From Voacanga thouarsii (lineage: Eukaryota; Streptophyta; Magnoliopsida; Gentianales; Apocynaceae), in NCBI GenBank assembly GCA_026120185.1, contig JANUWF010001719.1:682001-746000 (forward strand): 64,000 nucleotides of DNA, in the 5' to 3' direction. Every line of letters starts with the position of its first letter. Position 1 is the first letter of the stretch. A program made the position numbers and the translations under genes. This document shows positions 1-14,131 of this stretch, piece after piece. The notes beneath the pieces were generated by a model. It worked only from the letters and a program-made list of their open reading frames with translations, was not told the DNA's origin and ran no database searches.

Positions 1-781
1 TCTCATATAATGGTAGTGTTAAATATTATTCGTTAAGAATTTATTTGGAGCCCTCCATTGAAGAGATAGAAGTGGTACTGAATATTGAGAAAGGTTAAAT
101 GTACTGCAGGATATGGCAATTTGGCCTTGTTTTCAACAGCAAAATCTGTTATGATAGAGTTATTGTTGGAGCAACTATATTTTGACTCTTAAACTTTGCA
201 GATAAAGTGAACAACTTCTGCAGGCTGTTAGGATAAGAATAACATACTATTTGCAGCTGCACTTGACATGCTTCTGCACAGCCTATTTGATGTAAAATTT
301 GACCTTATCCCATGCTGTTCATGGAATTAGTCTTCCAACCAAATGTTGTTTCTAACTCAAATGGAAAGATGTTAGATGTTTTGTGCTTTCCCTAGCCCAT
401 GAGTAAATAGAGAGCTTCTTTTGCAGTCTCATTTTGATCATCTGAAGTGAAATCAATCAGATACCCAAGAATTGTAGGTAGACAATTGAATGAGTTCTGT
501 GCATTATGGCTTTACAACAAACAGTTATGTTCCTTATTGTCATTTATGGTATTGAAGTTAACTCTGGGACAGTACTGGAAATACCGGTCCAGTGATAACC
601 ATGATCAACTGCTTCTCCTATAGCAAAAAATAAAAAGGAAAAGGAATCATTTTCCGCATTGTTTCCCTCTGTTCATTTCAATGTTCTTTATCCTATTTAT
701 GGATATTTTGTCATCAAATGGTGATCTCCCTATCATGCACAAAGTGTCCTACCATGATTCTTACTTTTTCAATTGTTGCAG
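1..781 (+). other. EYA intron (partial)
   Basis: AT-rich non-coding sequence upstream of the first EYA exon visible here. It ends in a normal pyrimidine-rich tract and TTGCAG acceptor at 776-781. I found no earlier EYA exon in it, so it is probably one long intron. Confidence 0.6.
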
Positions 782-3700
782 GGGTTGCATGGTATTCTGG
801 ATGAAGATATGATAAAATCTTGGGAGAATCTTTATCAAATGACTGATAGTTATACAGATAAATGGTTGTCTTCGGGTAAATCATGTTTCTGATGATGCAC
901 AAAATTCCCTTGTTCTGTTTGCTGGTTTAGTATTTCTTTGATCAAAAGTGGTTTTTCTAAAGTTCATGAAGCATTTATGGAAGGTTTAACTTTGAAGTAT
1001 ACCAATTACTAAAAAGCAGGAATAATATTCATATCTAGAACAAATACAGGATGTATTACATATTGAATCATTTCTATAAAATGAAAAAAAAAAAAAAATG
1101 CCAGTCTGTCCCTCACATGAACTTCTGTAAATTATGATTTTTTATGTCCATAGCAACCCATTAATTGCAAATTATGAGGTGAATCTTCTTTCTTCATCAT
1201 ATGTATTTCCCCAATGCCAATGAACTTATCAACTAACCCGTGATTCCATACCTAACCTGAATGCAATTTGTCTCATATATTGGACTTGAAGAAGTGAGCT
1301 TTTGAGGCAGACTTTGAGATTACCATCATGTGTCTCCCTGTAAGCTGTTTTTCTTGTAAATTTAGATTCAATCAACTCTCACTCACTTAGAGTGACCTAT
1401 TGGGCAAGGACGTATATGGCACTGTGAGCCATGAGTTGTATTCTTTGAGATGACTTTCAAACAATATATTATGTGGAATCACTGTGAGAAGGCTTAAATT
1501 TAGATACCATAAGCAATGAATGGAACCTTCTTGAGATCGAAATGTAACGTCCATCATATGGCTTCATTCTCAGCATACTCTATGTACAATTAGGTAGAAT
1601 GGTTATTATACTTCAAATCGATCAGAATGATATCACTGGATAATTTTAGAATGCTAAGGCTTGATAGATAAAATAAGATTTGAATAGCTGCATCTGTTTT
1701 TCCTTGTTCAAGAAAGTTGCATTCAGTAGGCATGTATGTTTTGCATGTGTTCTGTTTCATATGTCACGACTCCTTTTGATATGGATTTTAAACCCCTTAT
1801 TTCCCTTTTAGCTGTTCTGATTTTATCTTCTCCAGTCCCCCTTGAAATCTCTCTCTCTCTCTCTCGTACACGTATGTCAGGTTGAAGCTGGGGATGGAAT
1901 CAGCTCTTTCCCTGGTCAATCTCCCAATCTTTTCATGTTGGTTTGAAAATTTGCGCCTTAACATGTATAGCACTAAATAGTATGGAGGTTATTGTCACTC
2001 CCACTAGCCTTGGGTAAGCAAGATTGATCCAACATTCATTCCAAATTCTTAGATGTGGACGACTGGAAAACATCTAGGTTGCAAAAGAGAGTAAATATTA
2101 AACATAGAGCAAATCACTGTATCTGTCCTATGTTTTGGATAAGGTCTTCTCAACTTGAAAAAAATAGGGACTAATCTTGGATTCCTTAGATATGGAATCA
2201 ATGTGCTATGAAACAATATGGAGTGAATTCGGATAGCCAAAACATGTGGGACTAATTAAAAGTTAACTAGAGGACTTCTGGATATTACCCAAGGCTGTGG
2301 ATTGAACTCGGTGTGAAGGGAAACTGAAGAAATAAATTGAACTCCAGCTGTTACTTTAGTTTATCCCTCAACTAGGTTTAACATTGAGTCTTAAGACATG
2401 TTGGCATATACATAATTCTGTGACACAATTGAAGGAATGACTAGGTATCCACTCCATTTTTATGTTGGAACATAATATTAGTGCGCATCTGCAAACTAGA
2501 CCCCAAACACTGTATTGATGATAAGTTCATGGAAATTTCTGCAGACAAGAGGCTGGTAAAGGTATTTGCACAATGTCGATAAATGTGCATATATTTCCGA
2601 TACACTTGAGCGGGGGAAGGGAGGAGGGATATTGGTTACTGCTTCATATTTGTGGAAGAAAATGTGTAAACCTGTGCGTGTTTAGTATTGATCATTTACT
2701 ATAATTGTCTGCTGTATTTTAAATCAATCCTGTTTTAGTTAGTGATTTGAATGCTTTCTCTTGTCTGAATTGCTTGGAAAAACTTTGGTTATACATATGT
2801 GGTCCCATCAACTGCAGCTCGCATGTGCTTGGAGCAGTGTGCTACTGGAAACAGAGATCTAATCCCCAATGTTGTCTCACCTGGAAGGAACACTGGAAAT
2901 CCTCATGTCAATGTCTTAGTGACCTCTGGGGCTCTGATTCCCAGCCTTGTCAAATGCTTACTTTTTCGACTTGATGGTTTGATTGCTTGTGAGAATGGTG
3001 AGTTACCTTCCCTTTTTGACTTCCTGAGATACTTCATAGTTATTTCCAGATTGTATATGTGATGTCATATTTCCTCTTGCACTTGTGTGTTTGATATTTC
3101 ATTGTAATCTTCCATTAGAATAGCATAATAGTCTAGATGAGCTTCTGTATACCTTCTCCAATACATCCTAAAAATATCAGTAAAAGATGACGAACATATG
3201 AATGCCTCCTCATTTAATGGTGAAGATATTGCTTTGAAATTACCTAGAAGTGTAGGATGAGCTATAACTAGCATATTGTTAACATGCATAAAGCTACCAG
3301 CTTAGATCCTGCAGGCATGCTGTTACATAATAAGGAACGTGTATATATTAGTTGAGAATGTGTAACTATAATAAACTCCAGTTTACTTGTATTTGACGTC
3401 TGTCCTACATTTCACATATTTCTTGTCCATGATAATTTATTTAATTCATGTTACAGTATGCTTCATTTGTTTTACTGTGTATTCTTTTTTGTGGTTTCTT
3501 TGTTATAGACTGAGCCAAATGCATACATGACATGATGTTAATAAAAGAAAAAATTTTAAGGAAATAGGGACTCACATTTTGCTAAACTTCCAGTTTACAG
3601 TTCATGGGAAGTGGGGAAGCTCCAGTGTTTTTCAGTGATAAAGGAGCGATTCAGCAGCCCAAATGTTCAGTTTTGTGTAATTGGAGATGGCTGGGAAGAA

Positions 3701-3853
3701 TGTGAAGCAGCAGAAACAATGAGATGGCCATTTGTTAAAGTCGACCCTCAGCCAACCAGTTACCATAGGTTTCCAGGTCTGACATTAGGAGATTTAGACC
3801 TCTATTTCTCTGTTGTATATGGAAATGCTGATGAGCAAAGTGATGAAGAGTAG
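782..3853 (+). CDS. EYA: Eyes absent homologue (EYA phosphatase), C-terminal exons
   Basis: Three exons join in phase: 782-875, 2818-2997 and 3594-3853 (stop TAG 3851-3853), each with AG acceptor and GT donor. The product ends with the C-terminal half of the plant EYA protein, a haloacid-dehalogenase-fold tyrosine phosphatase. Visible family marks are SYTDKWLSSARMCLEQC across the first junction, LVTSGALIPSLVKCLLFRLD (the Thr/Ser and Lys HAD motifs), ENVYSSWEVGKLQCF across the second junction, and CVIGDGWEEC (the acidic HAD motif). It ends in an acidic tail, ADEQSDEE. The N-terminal DxD catalytic motif must lie upstream of the window; bases 1-781 look like intron. No frameshift or stop is seen, so the gene appears functional but is cut by the window edge. 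Confidence 0.93.
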
Positions 3854-6700
3854 ATCAATCTCAGTATCACAAAGTAGTTGGCCAACTTAGATTCCATGAA
3901 GAAATCGAACTGCAGTTTCTTGAAGTTCACTTTGTAAGTGCCAACTGCCAAGTTAGACCTACCCATTATGGCCAGAAAGTGTCTGATGTTAAAATTTGGC
4001 CAGGTGGCCGACTTGGTATTTGTAAGATCCGTTCAGTCTCTGTTCTCATCTGAAAACATCGACTATGTATATGTAGAATTTTTTAGTTGACTAACATGCA
4101 ATGGTTTCTCCACAATTAATTTCATTGCCGTCATGCTTCTAAAGGGCTTCAACACACACAGGTGCCATGCGGTACTCGGGGTATGGCTGAGGTATCTTTA
4201 GTCTTAGGTGGATCAATGGTTCGGAGGCCTGCACTTCTTTCATTCAAGCCTTCGCATTTGAATCTGGTTATAGAGCCAGTGTGTCTTTATGAGTTGACAA
4301 ATGCCACAAATGCCACGTTATGAAACCTCTTCTATTCTGGTCATCCTTCAAAGAATAGGGCATTGGACTAACAATACCTAGAGTATATTTTTATCATTTG
4401 AATTCAAAAGAAATTGTGCTTTATAAGAACAAAGTTGAAATGAACTGTGAATTTCAACCAACTAGGGATTCAAGCAACTGATGTGAAGGGTTCCTTACTG
4501 AACAACAAGAGTGAGGCTAACTAGCCAAAAGTGAAAACTATCTGCCCTGGCAATGGGCCAAGCATAATGTGATTATGATTAAATTAGCTTTCATTCTCGT
4601 ACACGACACATACCTTGATGCTACTTCCAAGCAAATTATCCCAACATCCAGAATAATTTTTTTTTTAAAAAAAACCTTGTGGGCAGCCTACAGATTCAAG
4701 AGTCTCAATCTGATAGGCACATGCACGATGTCTATCCGTTGTCACACTTTATGCTCGCGGACTCGAAAGCACGACTATGATCTTGATAACACTCATGGTT
4801 AATTACTTGACTGTCGTTTTCACTATATTAAAATGGATATTTCAAGTTGACAATAGTACTTAAACTCATCCTGATGTACCATTCATACCTCTCATCTCAA
4901 TTCTACGTGAAATTGAATATTACAATCATTTCCCCAACTCTATTACCGTAATGAAATCTCTATTTATGGCCGCCAAACATTCAAAACTTTGCTCCAAAAT
5001 TTCAACAAGAGGCTCTTTCTCTGACAAGTAAAACAGCAGAACCAAAATTATCAGAAACCCTCCAATCATTATTGGGATTCAAGGCAACTGAGATTAATAT
5101 CAGCGAAGGAGGTCCAAATTTTGGACAGTGAAATGGGAACCTCATATTATTGACCACCCTGTGTTCGTTGAAATGACAACAACATTTTAATGTTTCCTTT
5201 CAAGATGTGTGAACAAGGGCATCCTTAAATCCTCATCAAGGCGGTGACAAAAAAATTTAATTTTGTCTTTAAATGAAGTGGGCTGATTAATAAAGGAGGT
5301 CCCGAGAGGCAAGCTTGAGAACATGAAGTCAAGTTTTATCTATATTCTTGTCTATAGTCAAATAGGGATAGGGCTCAACTTGATCATGGATAAGATTTCC
5401 TTTGCATAATTTGGTATTGCTTTAGGCTAAGATAGGATTTGGTTGATTGGGAGATCCACAACTATGCCATCAGATTATGATTTATTTTCTAGCTTCCTCA
5501 ACATGTCTTCAAGGATTGAATATAAAGTGATGCAAGGCGAAAGTGTAAAGAATATATTAAATTCTATCAATTAAGTTATTACTTTGATTTGAATAAATTA
5601 GTTTAAGCGTATTTATTCTTTACCAACCACCTATCAATTATCGTGAGTTTTGATCGGATTTGGATTGGGCAAATGGTTTTAATTTGGAAACTATTTCAGT
5701 ATGGAATCTTATTTGGATAAGAAAAAAAAAAGTGTTAAAAATAATTAAAAATCTCGAAAAAATCGTCATACAACAAAGATGAACGGTAAAAAATTATAGC
5801 AGAATTGATCAAAATCTTCTCATAATTGATTATTAATAGTTGATAATATAGTTGAAACTAAAATAACTGATTATGCTTGGTAGTTGATATTTATTTTATT
5901 TCTTTGAAATCAATTACTTTCTCCGTCCTATGTCAGAATTGAAAAGTTTTGGTATTCCTTTTTATTTGTCGTATTGAAAAAATTTAGGTGTCATTAATGT
6001 TAATTTTACTGCTATACCTTTATATTAAATAGTTTTGAAAAATGAAAATGTACTAATTTTAGAGGGAGAGTTGAACAAACAAAGTAAGAAAATAGTTGGG
6101 AATAATATTACATCCAATGGGACTTTTAAAATGTATAAATAAAATTGTATGAATTTAAGAGATTAACTAATTTTTTTTAAATTGTATAAAATAATTAACT
6201 GTGAGATAAACGGGGATGAAAAGAATACATTAAAAGGCATGAGGTACCACTTTGGAAATTTGTTTCAAACAAAAATTAATTTTTCTATTTTTTTTATTAA
6301 TATTTTTGCCAAAGCGATGTCTGCTGCTTATATATCTCCTGTTCCTTTCTATCTTTTGGAAACGGTCAAACTTTTAGATTACGTAAAGATTTGGTCTAAA
6401 AATAATGTTGTGGATATGACGAATTGCTGACCACGCATGGGTGCCAAAATGTAGTTTCTTTTAAATTATGATCTCTAGATGTGAATATGTAAAATCCTGA
6501 GGGTTTCTTCTTTTTTTTTTTTTTTCTAATTAAAATCCTGATGTGTCTAATAGAATTAAAAACCTCAAATTGCTTATCATTTTCCCCATGGTTTCCTTTT
6601 CATGGCAAATGGAATCTCCTATGGACCTATGATTACACTCAAAGGTTGTTTATAAAAATGAAGAAGACTTTATTGGTTTAGTTTGGCAAAAGGAGGAAAT
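3854..6700. other. EYA 3' UTR and intergenic DNA
   Basis: The first few hundred bases are presumably the EYA 3' UTR. The rest is AT-rich, with homopolymers and short chance reading frames. I recognise no gene. A sequence near 5915 resembles one end of a Stowaway-type MITE, but no partner end was found. Confidence 0.5.
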
Positions 6701-6724
6701 TTTACAATGTGTAAATTTTATTTT

Positions 6725-7240
6725 AAGTTTTTTACATTTACTTTCGGTCCTAATTTTGTACTAAATACATTAGAAGTCTCAAATTTATATCAAACACGAT
6801 TTTTTTATTAAAAAAAATCCAATTTTTATACCTAAATAATAAATTAGATGCAATTAACAAAGATTAGGAAAATTTAGAGGGAATTCCTTATGTGAAAGCC
6901 ATAAACATGGATAAAAATAGGGCAAGAATAAGATTTCGAAATGAAAATGTTCAAATTTTTGTTATAGACATTACAAATGTATTTATATTTTTTGCCCACT
7001 AAAAAACTAAATTCCTATCTAATTTGGGTGATAATTCCCTTTGAAATCTAATTTTACTCTATATGAGAGTTTGTTCTACTCTTTATTAAGATAGAATGTT
7101 GTCTAATTTATTGTTTGCAGTGCAAAAATAAAATATTCTAATGTAAAAAAAATGTTTGATATAAATTTAAGACTTTAATACATTTGGTGTAAAATTAGGA
7201 TAGGAGATTAAAATTAAGGACTAAAAATGTAATTCACCCT
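6725..7240. repeat. Foldback (MITE-like) element 1
   Basis: Bases about 6730-6810 and 7143-7235 are imperfect inverted copies of each other. The left arm contains the reverse complement of ATGTTTGATATAAATTT (near 7150) and of GTAAAATTAGGA. A second matching pair lies further in (AAATTAGATGCA on the left, reverse complement of TTGTCTAATTTATTG on the right). No coding sequence is present. Ends and target duplication are not clear, so the superfamily is left open. Confidence 0.55.
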
Positions 7241-8510
7241 CTCACCATGTATAATGACTTCATTGTTTCACTCAAATATGACAAATGAAAGCACACCACC
7301 GCCTCCCCCCCCCCACCCCCAAAAAAAAAAAAGCAGTTTGGAGGGTTTTGTTTTAGGAAAACAATTGAATTTTCAAAGATATAAACACACATAAAATTGT
7401 GACAATATAAATTTATTCAGTTAAAAATACTCATTCTCAAACTCTATATTTTAGATTCGATCCAAACCTCCTTCTTCATGTATAATTAGAAGGGTGGGGT
7501 TGTCAATTTGGTCCATGCCAACCAATGCAAGATCATTCCTATTTCCCATTTATTTTATATTACTATAAGAAAAGAAAAAAGAAAAAGGGAAATTGGGCAT
7601 CCACAAATGCATGCTTCAAAGAGAATAATGTGAATACAAAGGCCTAAAGAAACTTTTTGTTTGTGATGGAGGGAAAGGAAAAGTGTACAGCCAGCTAATG
7701 ATGTAGAGTGCTAATGGATTTTCCAAGAACCATGATAAGAAGAAGAAGAATATCCATTTGAGAATTGGGATCAAATGGTGGAGTGTGGAGAAAACCCAAA
7801 GTAGAAAAGGAAGTGGTCCTATGTCTATCAATATTGCTGTAATGGGTTCTCTTGTTTTGTTTCAATCTTGAAAGATCATTGCCCATGCTTTCTTTTGTTC
7901 TCATTGTTGCCTTCGTACAACCTTTTCCATCTTTCTTTCCCCCCTTCTTTTTCGATTAGTACTTTCTTATTTTGACACGAAAATTTAGTTAAATAGAATA
8001 AATTGTATTATAATATTAATAATTTTATATATAACTAAAATTTGATGAATGAATACAAAATATAATCGTTTATAAGTCAATATAGAATTTTAAAATATGA
8101 TTGTTCAATTTACAATTTTATATATTTGTGTTATAAATTAACATAAAAGATTTTTAATATGTCCTTTTGATCTACTTGCACCCAACCCTAAGCCTATCAT
8201 GAATTCAAACTCTTTCACATCGAACTCGAGCTTTCTTAAGAACACAAACTTAAGTCAAGTTTAAAATTCCATAACCTTGATTCAAAAAGCTTATTAAACT
8301 TTAGAAATTTCACCATTTTTATCATTTTAAATTTTTTAAATGTGTGTTTAAACTTGTTTAGGGAGTTCAAACCAATCCCTTGAGTTTGAATTATATGCTA
8401 TTGCTTCACTAAGCTCTAGCTTCATATTTCACATATCAAACCGAGCTCGAGGTAAAAAAAAAAATCCAAAATGAAATATAAATATATTTCCTTTTTCAGT
8501 TAATCACTAG
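7241..8510. other. AT-rich intergenic DNA
   Basis: Contains a C-rich run at 7300-7320 followed by an A tract, and a purine-rich stretch at 7560-7800. Open frames here are short and of low complexity. No gene recognised. Confidence 0.5.
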
Positions 8511-8879
8511 TATATTAAAAGGGTTAAAGGAAAAAACGTCTTTTAAAAATGCATACTTTTATAATTATACCCTTCACATTTAAAATTTAGTAATAATATT
8601 ATCCTTAAATTTTAAATCATTTCAAATATACTCCCCATATTTAAAATTTAGTAATAATATCATATGTAAATTTAAATCCTATTAAATATACTATCACATT
8701 CTTTTAAATAGTCACATGTGAAGCATCGCGTTAAATTTTTGACAAAAAGGTATATTTAAAATAATTTAAATTTAAGAAGAATACTATTACTAAATTTTAA
8801 ATATGATGGGTATATTTGAAAAGATTTAAATTTTTTAAAAAAATACTATTACTAAATTTTAAATATAATGGATATATTT

Positions 8880-8916
<37 letters not shown>

Positions 8917-8945
8917 GGGTATTCTTACTTTTAACCCATATTAAA
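8511..8945. repeat. Foldback (MITE-like) element 2 with internal direct repeats
   Basis: The ends are inverted: TATTAAAAGGGTTAAAGG on the left and CTTTTAACCCATATTAA on the right. Each arm carries two copies of a ~60-bp AT-rich block containing ATTTAGTAATAATAT (left) or its complement ATACTATTACTAAAT (right). A (TA)n run at 8884-8912 lies in the right arm. Non-coding and probably a decayed non-autonomous DNA transposon. Confidence 0.6.
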
Positions 8946-10090
8946 AAAATGCTATTTGACTTTTATTAGTACAAATTCGAAGCATCCAAAAAAGCAAATG
9001 TACCAAACAAAAAAAAATGACTATATATTGTTGCCGACTTATAATTTGCCATAGTTTATAAAGTTTTGTGCAAAAACAAATAGCAATAGAAATTGTGGTT
9101 CTCAAATTTCCAATTTATTTTAACGTACTCAGACTTTGGTGGACAAATTTCCACTACACATTTCTCCTGTTCTTTTCCACGTATAAATTATTGGAAAGAA
9201 ACACTTACAGAAACCATCTGAATTTTTGGATTGGGCAGATTTGCTGGAGTGGGCATCTTTGTCTGCTCCTGAACTCTATCAAACAACCAATCACATTTTA
9301 CATAATTCTTTTTTTTTTTTTTGGAATAATATGCTTTTGACATTTTGTGACCTCATTGTATCGAAAACCTTTTAGGTTGGCTTTATTAATATTTGTGCTA
9401 TGTGTATGAAACAGTTCTCTCTCTCTCTCTCTTTTAAATTTTGTGTTGAGAGATACTACTAAAGAAAATAAGAATTGTACACTATAAATTATAATGGATT
9501 TTTTTTTTTTTAACTTTTACATTGAAGCTATTAAAGTAGAGATATATCATGACCTTAAACTTGAAGGTAAAGTTATAGGAAAGAAAATATAAAGAATAAT
9601 GTTACAATTTTTTTTTTAAAAAGGTAGAATTTATATATTCTTTTTAATACATCTTATTTTAAAAAATAAATAAATCATTTTTGAATATTTCAGGAGACTA
9701 ATGTCATCCTCACCTCCTAGATCTGTCCTTGAATAAAAGACATGCAACGTAACTCTTCTCACTTGGTTTATCTGAATTTAAGTGTTGAGTTTTGACCTAT
9801 ACAAAGATTTAGTTTGAAATAATATTTAATTATAAATAAGTTATTGTATTATTTTTATTAATTAGATAAGTTAATATTTAGATTTATGAGTTAGTAGAGT
9901 TTGTATCTATCCAATTTTGGTTCTCAAGAACAAGATATACATGACAGAAACCAAACTTGAGAACAGAAGACTTTATATAAGCTGGAGATTGGATAGGTCA
10001 TAGACAAAAATGGGGCTTTAATTTCTCAGTTCACAAATTTTTTGAAGGTATGGTGCTCCAATATTGGAAGCAAATGTCAAGTTATATGAA
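8946..10090. other. AT-rich intergenic DNA
   Basis: Holds a (CT)n run at 9417-9432 and several poly-T tracts. No gene or clear transposon end recognised. Confidence 0.5.
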
Positions 10091-10898
10091 ATAATATAGG
10101 GTAAAATATGTTAACCATTTTAAAACTTTTATAAATTTTAATTTTTATCTTCGAATCTTAAAATATATAATTTTAATCTTTAAACTTTTAAAATATTTAA
10201 AAAATAACTCTTATATCAATTAAAATTATTAAGTGCTTACAAAAATTCATCATATGACTTCCATATGATCTATTATATATATTTTTTTATTCACTCAACT
10301 CTCATAATATGTTATCGTCATTCTAATTTTTACAAAATATCTTCTATATATGACAGGAAAAGACTACGGTAACTTGCACATTTCTCACTTCTCTTTTTAG
10401 ACTTTTTTTTAGTAATTCACTTCTATTTTCAAATTTATTCTTCATTTCTGTGGAGATGCCAATAAAATTACTATTCGTCAAGAAGTAAATCGATTTTTTT
10501 CTTCTTCATCTTTATGTCTTAATTTTGTTTATTAAAGGGTAAAATATGTTATTTTTGTTGTATGGTTAGATTCGAAAAAGTACGAAAGAGTAATCTTAAT
10601 ATTATTGAGTCGCAAAAAATGTTTGAAGTTAGATTTTAAAATAGTTGTTAATAAATGAAAAAATTCGAAGAGAAGGGAGCGAGATTAAATTTAAATAATA
10701 ATATTTTAGAAATAAAAAATGAGAGAATGAGAGTTAAAATTTGGTGATTTTGTATTGTACTTGAACTTTTATTATTAAAATAGTTATTTTTTAGGTGTTT
10801 TAAAAGTTTGAGGGCTAAAATTACATATTTTAAAATTCAAAAATAGAAATAAAAATTTATGAAAGTTTAAGAATAATTAACATATTTTACTCAATAAT
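10091..10898. repeat. Foldback element 3 with ~100-bp terminal inverted repeats
   Basis: The left end reads GGGTAAAATATGTTAACC and continues for ~100 bp that is largely complementary to the right end (10780-10898), which finishes TTAACATATTTTACTC. The internal part is non-coding. A further copy of the end motif GGGTAAAATATGTT at ~10538 suggests an internal rearrangement. Typical of a MITE of about 0.8 kb. Confidence 0.65.
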
Positions 10899-11637
10899 AT
10901 ATTAACAGATAATTTTATAATTTTTAAGGAAAATTATTTTTTTTAAAAATTAATTTTTCAAGGACAAAAGCAGATTTTTTTTAAAAAATTTTGAGGTGTG
11001 CGCCGGCCTCGGGCGCCGGCCCTCTCTTCGTCTCTGGTGGAAGTTAGAAGATTGTTTCTTTCTTTTTAGTAGCAACCGTCATACTCCACATTCTATGCAT
11101 AAGAAAAGAAGCCATGCATTTGTATAGTATTTGAGTCCCCAGCAACTAACATCAAGGATCGGTCACTTGGCAAGATTTTAAAAATGCCTTATTGAAATCT
11201 GATTTATTAGCTTGAGTTTGATAAAAATATAATACATAATATTTATTTAATGTATTCAGGCTCTTTCTAATTTTAGATATTCAATTTTTGTTGCTAAGAA
11301 TTTAATATGTTTTCTTAGGACAAAACTAGAACATTAAAAGTAAGAGAGAAGGTACTCACATGACATATGACACATGATAAAAAATGAGTTTGTAGATAGT
11401 TGTACTTCTGTAAGGTCACATATTCGATTTTTAACTCTATGTACAGGTTTGATTTTTGGCTGTATTTAGGTATAATAATTCTTCCGTTTAAACTGGGGAC
11501 TCGGCCCAGCCCGATTGGACGAGGATTCTCCGATTTAAGCGGGGATGGATCAGGGATGGGCTTCATTCCTCAGCCCGCCAACCGAGGACGGGGATTGCAC
11601 GATCCCCGCCTCCGACCCGCTTTACATATTATATAAG

Positions 11638-11686
<49 letters not shown>

Positions 11687-13650
11687 GTGTGAATTATATA
11701 TGTGTTGTATATGTATACATATTATATAGATTATACACACACATATTATATATATATTATATATAATTATATATGTATGTAAAAGTATATTATATATGTA
11801 TATAAAATAAAATAAAATAGAAAAAAAGAGAAAAAATAAAAAAATTATCAATTATTAATTTTACTTTTACTAATCTAGTGATATGATAAATACGTGAATT
11901 ATTAGAAACCACTACAAAAGTTTTCTATATGATTAAAAAATTTTGAATAAAAATATATTGGAGGTAAATTTTTTTTTAAAAAAATCTTTATAATTATTTC
12001 CAGGCCCAAATGGGCTCCCGCTTCCCCGTTGGGCCAGGACCGGGGATTATTTTGTCCTTGACGAGCCGAGGGCAGGGATCCCCGCCTTTTCTCATGGCGG
12101 GGACAGACCGGGAATAGAAATATGGGGGCAACTGTAGGGGCGGAGTCAGAATTTCTAGTCCCCAGTCCGACCCGGCTCCATTGTCATCCCTAGCTGTACT
12201 TGCACATTTTACAATTTCCCTTACTTGATTCCTTACTCGTCTAACTCTGTATTGCATTTCTTGTTATTTGTCTTAAATAAGGACCTTATCTAAAGTTAAG
12301 AGGGAAGATAAATTATATGAAATAATATATTAAAATAAATTTTATAAATATTTTTTTAAAAAATTAAAATTTAAAAATAAATATTTTCCACAATATATAA
12401 CAAAAATTCTAAAGCAAAAAATGGCCGACAACTTGCACGTTCTCATATAAACAAAAAGCACATAATCACAAGGGTAATTAAGCATGAAATTTTTGGTGTG
12501 ACTATTTCACCACAAGTTATTTTTGGATTATCTTGGTGCGGATCGTGACATCGGAACAGAGCTATAGCACCGTCAAAATTTTTAAAATTTGTATTTTTTA
12601 CCTTAATAAAATAAAAAATTTTAAAAATTACTTTTTAAAATTTTCTCTTCGTACCTCCAAATTCTTTAATTTATCTTTATATATAATTTGTGCCCAAATC
12701 TCAAACTTCGAATTCCATCGCGTGGTGGAATTCCAAATGCTCCTATCGATGTTGGAAACATGCATTTACATGATGAGGCAAGGCCAGTTTGTCAAGTACA
12801 CTGTGAAACATGTGAAATATATTATTTTATAACCGTGTTATTTTTGGTATATTTTAAGACATATTTAATTCAAGTATTTACCCTAAAAAAAGTGCAATAA
12901 AATTGTTGTATTCTATTCATTATGGTATCATTTTGTTTTAAAAAAGGATGGTACTCAACTGAATGAAAATCCTTCCAAAAGAAAAAAAAAAAGAATGAAT
13001 AAAGAGACCATTAAACGTAACACTATACTAATTACATAATTATTGTATTTAACACATATTCTTATGTGTAAGTCGGGAAGAAACATGCAACTGTTACTGT
13101 TTTGAGTGCATAGTAAATGAAACCTATTTAACACATATTCTTAATAAAACTTTACATAGTCAAATTAACTAACATGAATACTCATCCATAAACTCATAAA
13201 TCATTTATTGGTGAGCATAATAAAATCTTACAAGAAGGGTTTTTTTTTCCCCTCTAATACATCAATTGAGAGAGATATAAAAACTAAAACCTTTGCCTTT
13301 TTGATAAAAATGTTCATATTAACTACTTGAGTTACTAATATTTGACAAAATAACACTTCCTCTATCCAATTTTGAATATCCTATTTTATATTAAATTCTT
13401 ATTGTTGCAATTGAATCTATTCAAACGATTAAAATCAACCTGACAAATAGACCAAAAAAAAAAAAAGAGTGCAATTGTAAATTTCAAAAATTTGAGGTAA
13501 CATTAATTATTAGACAAAAAGATGGAAAAATCACAAAACAATAATATTTAGAGGACAAATAGTTTGATAATCTTAAAACCCGTGTGTGCTGTAGTTGGAT
13601 TTGAAAAAAAAAAAGAATTCATTTTAAAAAAGTAATAAAAATATGAATAT
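10899..13650. other. Intergenic DNA with GC-rich remnants and a TA/CA microsatellite
   Basis: Mostly AT-rich. It contains a small GC island (11000-11030, GCGCCGGCC twice), two GC-rich blocks (11495-11625 and 11995-12195) flanking a TA/CA microsatellite at 11637-11790, and no recognisable coding gene. The right GC block ends in CATTGTCATCCCTA, which resembles the terminal repeat of some plant hAT-like elements. No matching left end was found. Confidence 0.45.
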
Positions 13651-14007
13651 TGTTATAAAATTAGGGTAGTGTTAGAATAAAATCTACACACTACACACTA
13701 AGAAAATTCTAACTATTCTTTGCACAAGAATTTCTCTTCAAACTTCTCTCTTTCTTTCTCTCACAATTCTTTCTCTAATCTTTCTTTCACTAATCTTTCT
13801 TTCACAAAATGATGGTGTATTACAAGCTTAGAGAATAGCTCTATTTATAGAGCTCTAATTAGTGAAATACATCATGGCATACATCATCTTCAATTAATGG
13901 TGTCTCCACTAAATGGTGGACATCCATAAAAATCTTCTAATAATTCACATAAATCCATAATTAGTGGAGCCTCCACTAATTAATGGAGATTCCAATAATT
14001 CATAACA
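13651..14007 (-). repeat. 3' LTR of the copia element
   Basis: 357 bp. By eye it has no difference from the copy at 18643-18999. It contains a CT-rich tract and TATTTATAG. Confidence 0.93.
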
Positions 14008-14131
14008 CTCCCCCTTGGATGTCCATCCATACATAAAGAATATGCCTCGTTAAAACCTTACTAGATAAAAACCCGAGTGGGAAAAAAATCTAGTGAAGGA
14101 AAAAGAGTACACTATTCTATATGTATGTTTA

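Noticed and set aside
5915..6180. Possible Stowaway MITE (CTTTCTCCGTCCTATGTCAG)
   Set aside because: Only one end is recognisable; no inverted partner or TA-flanked right end found.
11545..11851. Tyr/Ile/His-rich frames on both strands
   Set aside because: They read through the TA/CA microsatellite; no protein features.
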